A stretch of 43,063 bases of DNA from Actinomycetota bacterium (GTDB lineage: Bacteria; Actinomycetota; Actinomycetes; S36-B12), in the NCBI GenBank assembly GCA_009700485.1, contig WLLZ01000004.1, forward strand, positions 1-43,063, given 5' to 3'. The translations under genes were made by a program, and so were the position numbers. The notes under the pieces were generated by a model. The model saw nothing but the letters and a program-made list of their open reading frames with translations. It had not been told where the DNA came from and made no database searches. The stretch's first letter is position 1. The number at the start of each line of letters is the position of its first letter. Below are positions 37,984 through 43,063 of the stretch, one piece after another.

Positions 37984-38953
37984 ACGATCTCAGAAATTCG
38001 TATCTTTGCTGCATAGCTAATTGGGCGATCCGTGATTTCGGTGCGACCACCTCGTAGCCGTGTGGGCACCCGGGGCGCAGGTGCAATTGAACATCACCGC
38101 CGGTTTCTCGAATACGCGAGGCGAAATTGACATCTTCGTCGTGGAAGATATCCAGGTCACCAACCTCTACATAGATCGGCGGCAGCCCCCCTAACTGTGT
38201 TGCCCGCGCGGGGGCTGCATAAGCCGACACCTCCCCTGGCGCCATCTCACCGAACAGGCATCGCCAACCGGTGATGTTGTCGTCATAGGTCCAAATGATG
38301 AATGGGCCGGTGAGTTTTGGCCCAGCGACCGGAGAAGCAATCGTGCGATCATCGAGCATCGGGTAGATGAGCATCGCAGAACTTAACCCACAACCTTCAT
38401 CACGGGCCTTCAGCAGCACGCCGGCGGCAATGCCTCCCCCCGCGCTATCCCCCGCGATACCAATTCGCTCGGGATCGATGGCAAGCTCACCATAATTTTC
38501 ACGCGCCCAGCGCACGCCTGCACTTACATCTTCGATTGCTGCGGGGAATGGAAACTCAGGGGCTAATCGATAGTCCACCGACAAGATGGCAATGTCGGCG
38601 AATGATGCGTATTTTGAACATACTGAGTCATATGCGTTAACCGTGCCCATAATCATGCCGCCGCCGTGCACATACACGATAAGTGCGAGCGACCTGCTCC
38701 CACGCTTTCGATAAAGGCGCAGCGGTAACGTGGTGCCATTTGGGCGGGTGCAACTGAAATTGGATATCTCAACATCACTTGGTGGCGGAGATATTTTTGC
38801 TAGTAACTTCTCCAACTTGACTTGCCGTGCGGCTGAACGTGCGCGCCGGCCTGACCAATCTCCAACGGGAAGGGGCTTTGACAGCCCGATTCTCGGGATC
38901 AACTTAACCGCGGCCCAGCGCACCTGCGGATTAATTTTTGGCGTCTTTTTCAT
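37976..38953 (-). CDS. Alpha/beta hydrolase (HSL-like esterase/lipase)
   Basis: LIVYVHGGGMIMGTVNAYDSVCSKYA...IGIAGDSAGGGIAAGVLLKARD. Confidence 0.9.
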   Translation of the reverse strand: MKKTPKINPQVRWAAVKLIPRIGLSKPLPVGDWSGRRARSAARQVKLEKLLAKISPPPSDVEISNFSCTRPNGTTLPLRLYRKRGSRSLALIVYVHGGGMIMGTVNAYDSVCSKYASFADIAILSVDYRLAPEFPFPAAIEDVSAGVRWARENYGELAIDPERIGIAGDSAGGGIAAGVLLKARDEGCGLSSAMLIYPMLDDRTIASPVAGPKLTGPFIIWTYDDNITGWRCLFGEMAPGEVSAYAAPARATQLGGLPPIYVEVGDLDIFHDEDVNFASRIRETGGDVQLHLRPGCPHGYEVVAPKSRIAQLAMQQRYEFLRSFN

Positions 38954-39036
38954 CTATTTCACTAGGCAACTAAATATTCAGGTGCGGCGGACAGGAGAAT
39001 TCCTGCGCGCCGCACCTGTTGGTGATCTAGAACTTT

Positions 39037-39414
39037 TTACGCCAGTGCCTTTGCCTTCAGCGAATCGAAATCCTGCTGCGAGATGGTGCCCGCATCAAGG
39101 AGTGCCTTCGCTGAGGCAATCTGGTCAGCCGGTGAGGTGGTGCCCGCCATCGATTTGATGTAGGCCTTCTGCTCACCCTGTGCCTGCTCTACCTGCTTCT
39201 GGCGGCGCTTGGCCATACCGTTGCCGCGTGCGATCACGTAGATCAGCACCGTGATCGGCGGGAGCAAGATCAAGAAGATGATCCAAACCGCCTTGGCTAG
39301 GCCGCTTTCTTCATGGTCACTGAACAGATCCAGGACCACCATGAAGAAGATCATGAAGAACATGATCATGAGGAAGATGACGAGCAAAGTCCAGATGGAC
39401 TCTCCGAGATTCAT
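39037..39414 (-). CDS. Membrane protein with PLDc_N-like N-terminus and C-terminal SHOCT motif
   Basis: MNLGESIWTLLVIFLMIMFFMIFFMVVLDLFSD...; C-terminal IASAKALLDAGTISQQDFDSLKAKALA (SHOCT). Start 39414 with SD tagggaga. Confidence 0.8.
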   Translation of the reverse strand: MNLGESIWTLLVIFLMIMFFMIFFMVVLDLFSDHEESGLAKAVWIIFLILLPPITVLIYVIARGNGMAKRRQKQVEQAQGEQKAYIKSMAGTTSPADQIASAKALLDAGTISQQDFDSLKAKALA

Positions 39415-39487
39415 GGAATTGATTCTCCCTAAATTGAGGTGTTCGCCAACAATAGCAAGGATGTCTAGCCGCTGACACGACCCCCGA

Positions 39488-42328
39488 TTAGCTACACCCC
39501 GAGGTGCTTCCGCAACCTTCACAGACGTAGCAGCTACCAGCAGGACGCATCTTGATACCGCAGGTCATGCAAAGTGGCGCATCAGAGGCGGTGCCGGTTA
39601 TCTCCTCTAAGAGCTCAGCACTCGAATGTGCCTTACTAGGCGCCTTTGCCGGGGCGGCTTCTGCCACCGCCACTTCAACTACTTCGGCAATATCAATATC
39701 AAGATCAACCGACGCCGCAGGTGCGTAGTGCGCATAGCTGGCTTCCACCGTTGCCGCCCGCTCATCGGCGCTGTGAATACCAAGGGCAGCGCGCTTTTCA
39801 TAAGGTAGGTAATCCAACGCCAGACGCCGGAAGATGTAGTCCATGATCGACTGCGAGATCCGAATATCGGGGTCATCTGTCATGCCCGCCGGTTCGAAGC
39901 GCATATTCACGAACTTGCTTACGAAAGCTTCCAGCGGCACGCCGTACTGCAGCGCAATACTGATCGCTATCGAGAACGCATCCATGACCCCGGCAAGGGT
40001 TGAACCTTGCTTTCCGAGTTTGAGGAATACTTCGCCAAGACCATCATCTGGGTAACTTCCCGCGGTCATGTAACCCTCAGCGCCAGCCACCGAGAAACTT
40101 GTTGTCAAGCTAGGGCGGGACTTTGGCAACCGCCGGCGGGTGGGCTGGCCCACGAGCTGTGCGATGGCTTCAGCCGTGGCGTCAACAATCTCATCTACCT
40201 TTGCGGATTTGCCATCCGACAACGGTTGACCAACCTTGCAGTTATCGCGATAAATTGCCAGCGCCTTGAGTCCATATTTCCAGCCCTGGAAGTAAATCTC
40301 TTCAACTTCTTCGACCGTGGCCGACTGCGGCATATTGACGGTCTTCGAAATCGCTCCCGAGAGGAAGGGCTGCGCGGCCGCCATCATGCGAACATGGCCC
40401 ATCGGGGTAATGGAGCGAACTCCCATGGCGGTGTCAAAGACCGGATAATGCTCGGTCTTAAGGCCTGGAGCATCTACCACATGACCGTTCTCGGAGATGA
40501 ACTCCACGATGGCTTCGATCGTCTCTTCGGTATACCCGAGGCGGCGGAGTGCGCGCGGGATCGTTTGGTTGACGATCTGCATTGAGCCGCCACCAACAAG
40601 CTTCTTGAACTTAACGAGTGAGAAGTCGGGTTCAATGCCCGTGGTGTCGCAGTCCATCATGAAACCGATGGTGCCGGTCGGCGCTAGAACGGAAGCTTGC
40701 GCATTGCGCCAGCCGTTCTTTTCGCCGATTTTGAGTGCCTGCTGCCATTGGCCATGAGCGACCTTCATAACCGAAGTATCGAGAGTCGTAACCCCGCGCA
40801 CATTGTCGTTAGCTGACGCGTGCTTACGCATCACGCGCTTGTGACCGCTCTCGTTACGCGCATAACCCTCGTACGGCCCCACGATGCCCGCAAGTTCGGC
40901 ACTGCGCTTGTAGGCGGTTCCGGTCATGACCGAGGTGATTGCCGCCGCCAGCGCACGACCGCCGTCTGAGTCGTATGGCAATCCCGTAGCCATCAATAGC
41001 GCACCTAGGTTTGCGTAGCCGATACCCAGTTGCCGGTACTTGCGTGTGGTTTCGGCGATCGGCTCCGTTGGGAAGTCTGCAAATGAAATCGAGATATCCA
41101 TGGCGGTAATGATTATTTCAACAGCCTTAACAAAACGCTCGGCGTCAAAAGTATCGTCGTCCTTTAGGAACGTCAGCAAGTTGAGGCTGGCTAGGTTGCA
41201 GGATGAGTTATCCAGGCTCATGTACTCCGAGCACGGGTTTGACGCATTGATGCGCCCCGTTTCAGGGTTGGTGTGCCAGTCATTGATGGTGTCGTCGTAC
41301 TGGATACCAGGATCGGCACACGCCCAAGCCGCCTCGGTCATCGTACGAAATAGCGTCTTCGCATCAACTGTTTCAATCACATGGCCATCTGTACGAGCGG
41401 TCAAACCAAACGGTTCGCCATTTTCGACCGCTTTCATGAACAAGTCCGAGACGCGTACCGAGTTGTTCGCATTTTGATATTGCACACTGGAAATATCTTT
41501 GCCGCCAAGATCCATGTCGTAGCCGGCATCACGCAGGACACGGATTTTGTCCTCTTCACGGACCTTAGTCTCGATGAACTCTTCGATATCTGGGTGATCG
41601 ACGTCAACCACAACCATCTTGGCGGCTCTGCGGGTTGCACCGCCAGATTTAATTGTGCCGGCGGATGCATCAGCGCCGCGCATGAAAGAGACCGGCCCCG
41701 AGGCGGTGCCACCGGATGACTTAAGTAGCTCCTTGCTCGATCGAATGCGCGAAAGATTTAGCCCTGCCCCGGATCCGCCTTTGAAGATCATGCCTTCTTC
41801 GCGGTACCAGTTAAGAATCGACTCCATGCGGTCATCAACGCTCAGGATGAAGCAGGCGCTCACCTGCTGCGGTGACACGGTGCCGACGTTGAACCAGACC
41901 GGGGAGTTGAAGCTGAAAACCTGGTTGACCAGCATGTGCGTCAACTCATGTTCAAATATTTCAGCATCCTTGTTGGTTCGAAAATAGCCGTTCTCTTTGC
42001 CGGCCTTGGTGTAGGTAAGCACCACCCTGTCAATGAGTTGCTTAAGACTCCATTCGCGCTGCTCGGTACCAACCGCCCCGCGGAAGTACTTGGTGGTGAC
42101 AATGGTTGATGCGTTAACACTCCATGAATCTGGGAACTCAACCCCGCGCTGCTCGAAGACCACCTCACCGGTCTTCCAGTTGTTCTGCACCACATCACGG
42201 CGCTCCCAAGTTATTTCGTCATATGGGTGAACACCTTCGGTGGTATAGACGCGCTCCATCACCAGCCCGGGTTTATTCAAGGTGTTGTGAATGAAACCGG
42301 CCGGTGTGCTAGTCGTGATCGTCATCAT
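39488..42328 (-). CDS. nrdJ: Vitamin B12-dependent (class II) ribonucleotide reductase
   Basis: SPVWFNVGTVSPQQVSACFILSVDDRMESIL...NPCSEYMSLDNSSCNLASLNLL...GTIGFMMDCDTTGIEPDFSLVKFKKLVGGG; C-terminal CMTCGIKMRPAGSCYVCEGCGSTSGCS. Start may be the second ATG (42325). Confidence 0.95.
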   Translation of the reverse strand: MMTITTSTPAGFIHNTLNKPGLVMERVYTTEGVHPYDEITWERRDVVQNNWKTGEVVFEQRGVEFPDSWSVNASTIVTTKYFRGAVGTEQREWSLKQLIDRVVLTYTKAGKENGYFRTNKDAEIFEHELTHMLVNQVFSFNSPVWFNVGTVSPQQVSACFILSVDDRMESILNWYREEGMIFKGGSGAGLNLSRIRSSKELLKSSGGTASGPVSFMRGADASAGTIKSGGATRRAAKMVVVDVDHPDIEEFIETKVREEDKIRVLRDAGYDMDLGGKDISSVQYQNANNSVRVSDLFMKAVENGEPFGLTARTDGHVIETVDAKTLFRTMTEAAWACADPGIQYDDTINDWHTNPETGRINASNPCSEYMSLDNSSCNLASLNLLTFLKDDDTFDAERFVKAVEIIITAMDISISFADFPTEPIAETTRKYRQLGIGYANLGALLMATGLPYDSDGGRALAAAITSVMTGTAYKRSAELAGIVGPYEGYARNESGHKRVMRKHASANDNVRGVTTLDTSVMKVAHGQWQQALKIGEKNGWRNAQASVLAPTGTIGFMMDCDTTGIEPDFSLVKFKKLVGGGSMQIVNQTIPRALRRLGYTEETIEAIVEFISENGHVVDAPGLKTEHYPVFDTAMGVRSITPMGHVRMMAAAQPFLSGAISKTVNMPQSATVEEVEEIYFQGWKYGLKALAIYRDNCKVGQPLSDGKSAKVDEIVDATAEAIAQLVGQPTRRRLPKSRPSLTTSFSVAGAEGYMTAGSYPDDGLGEVFLKLGKQGSTLAGVMDAFSIAISIALQYGVPLEAFVSKFVNMRFEPAGMTDDPDIRISQSIMDYIFRRLALDYLPYEKRAALGIHSADERAATVEASYAHYAPAASVDLDIDIAEVVEVAVAEAAPAKAPSKAHSSAELLEEITGTASDAPLCMTCGIKMRPAGSCYVCEGCGSTSGCS

Positions 42329-42349
42329 GGTGCCTTTCGTATCGAGCGG

Positions 42350-42856
42350 TTATCGGGATTGGGAAGACTTGGCGGTGGATGCATTGCTGGCTGGTTCGTG
42401 ACCTAGTGGTTCACCTTCAGCGCGAAGAAGTGCTATCTCCGCTTCGAAATCCTCAAGGTTGTCAAATGAGCGGTACACCGACGCGAAGCGCAGGTAAGCA
42501 ACCTCATCGAGTTCGCGCAATGGGCCGAGAATTGCCAGGCCCACTTCCATGGCTGGGATCTCCGCGATGCCGGAGGCCCGCACTGAATCTTCAACGCGCT
42601 GTGCCAACCTGCCGAGATCGTCCTCGCTAACCGGGCGGCCTTGGCAAGCTTTGCGAACGCCTCCGATGACTTTGGCCCGGCTAAAGGGCTCATGGACACC
42701 TGAGCGCTTTGCAACCAGCAGCACGGTGTTCTCGGCGGTGGTAAACCGCCGCCCGCACGCGGAGCACTCGCGGCGGCGGCGAATTGCAGCCCCGTCGTCG
42801 GTGGTGCGGGAGTCCACCACCCGTGAGTCGTCTTCCTTGCAGAATGGACAACGCAT
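42350..42856 (-). CDS. nrdR: Transcriptional repressor NrdR
   Basis: [55 protein letters not shown] gggaggt. Confidence 0.95.
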   Translation of the reverse strand: MRCPFCKEDDSRVVDSRTTDDGAAIRRRRECSACGRRFTTAENTVLLVAKRSGVHEPFSRAKVIGGVRKACQGRPVSEDDLGRLAQRVEDSVRASGIAEIPAMEVGLAILGPLRELDEVAYLRFASVYRSFDNLEDFEAEIALLRAEGEPLGHEPASNASTAKSSQSR

Positions 42857-42998
42857 TTTGTGTACCTCCCTTCCCTTGTTTCACTTCAGTAACATTTGGC
42901 CTGATACTCCACCTACCCGCGGGACCGATCTTGGGGACGTCCTGTGGATACCCTGTGGAGCTGTAACCACAACCTGTGGAGGAATCACCGGGCTGTAA

Positions 42999-43014
42999 CT
43001 ACTACATCTTGGGG
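42999..43014. promoter_or_regulatory. Candidate NrdR-box-like site upstream of nrdR-nrdJ
   Basis: ctaCTACATCTTGGGG resembles the acaCtAtATcttGtgt-type NrdR box (C, A, AT, G core positions agree); a convincing second box was not found. Confidence 0.3.
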
Positions 43015-43063
43015 TCCTGAAGGTATCGGGGATTTGGCCGGAACGCAAGGTGCTCGCCTCGGC

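Noticed and set aside
39488-42328. Intein or cobalamin riboswitch associated with nrdJ
   Set aside because: The NrdJ reading frame looks continuous with no intein motifs, and the upstream region is occupied by nrdR with no B12-box-like sequence seen.
42941-42980. Replication origin / DnaA-box cluster
   Set aside because: Only one near-match to a DnaA box; no dnaA/dnaN context or AT-rich unwinding element.

Overview
43 kb of an actinobacterial chromosome of moderately high GC. Most of it is a housekeeping block whose gene content is typical of Actinobacteria: DUF3093, DUF4193, SepH, psuG/PfkB kinase, topoisomerase IV/gyrase-like A and B subunits around a sucrase-ferredoxin-like gene and a ferredoxin-NADP reductase, DUF7455, the principal sigma factor, PPK2, metX/metY, DUF4192, PPDK, and nrdR-nrdJ. 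A more accessory stretch (about 32.8-39 kb) holds two aldo/keto reductases flanking a P450, an ACR3-type transporter, an esterase and a SHOCT protein. No tRNA, rRNA, CRISPR, prophage or transposase was recognised. The strongest non-routine signal is the leader of metY-metX on the minus strand. It has a sigma-A-like promoter, then a close match to the SAM-IV riboswitch core, then a competing 9-bp hairpin. After that comes a short ORF with a Shine-Dalgarno-like motif encoding M-C-C-C-R-M-T-T-R-stop, followed by mutually exclusive hairpins before metY. I propose a tandem SAM riboswitch plus poly-cysteine leader-peptide attenuator. Other points: (i) several genes without a Shine-Dalgarno motif have TANNNT exactly 6-7 nt before the start codon, suggesting leaderless mRNAs; (ii) sepH seems to start this way at an ATT codon; (iii) a 31-bp intergenic tandem repeat abuts an intrinsic-terminator-like hairpin; (iv) the sigma factor has a 15-unit, 18-bp repeat; (v) a 34-codon ORF lies 2 nt upstream of ppdK. 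All assignments come from reading the sequence; no searches were run.
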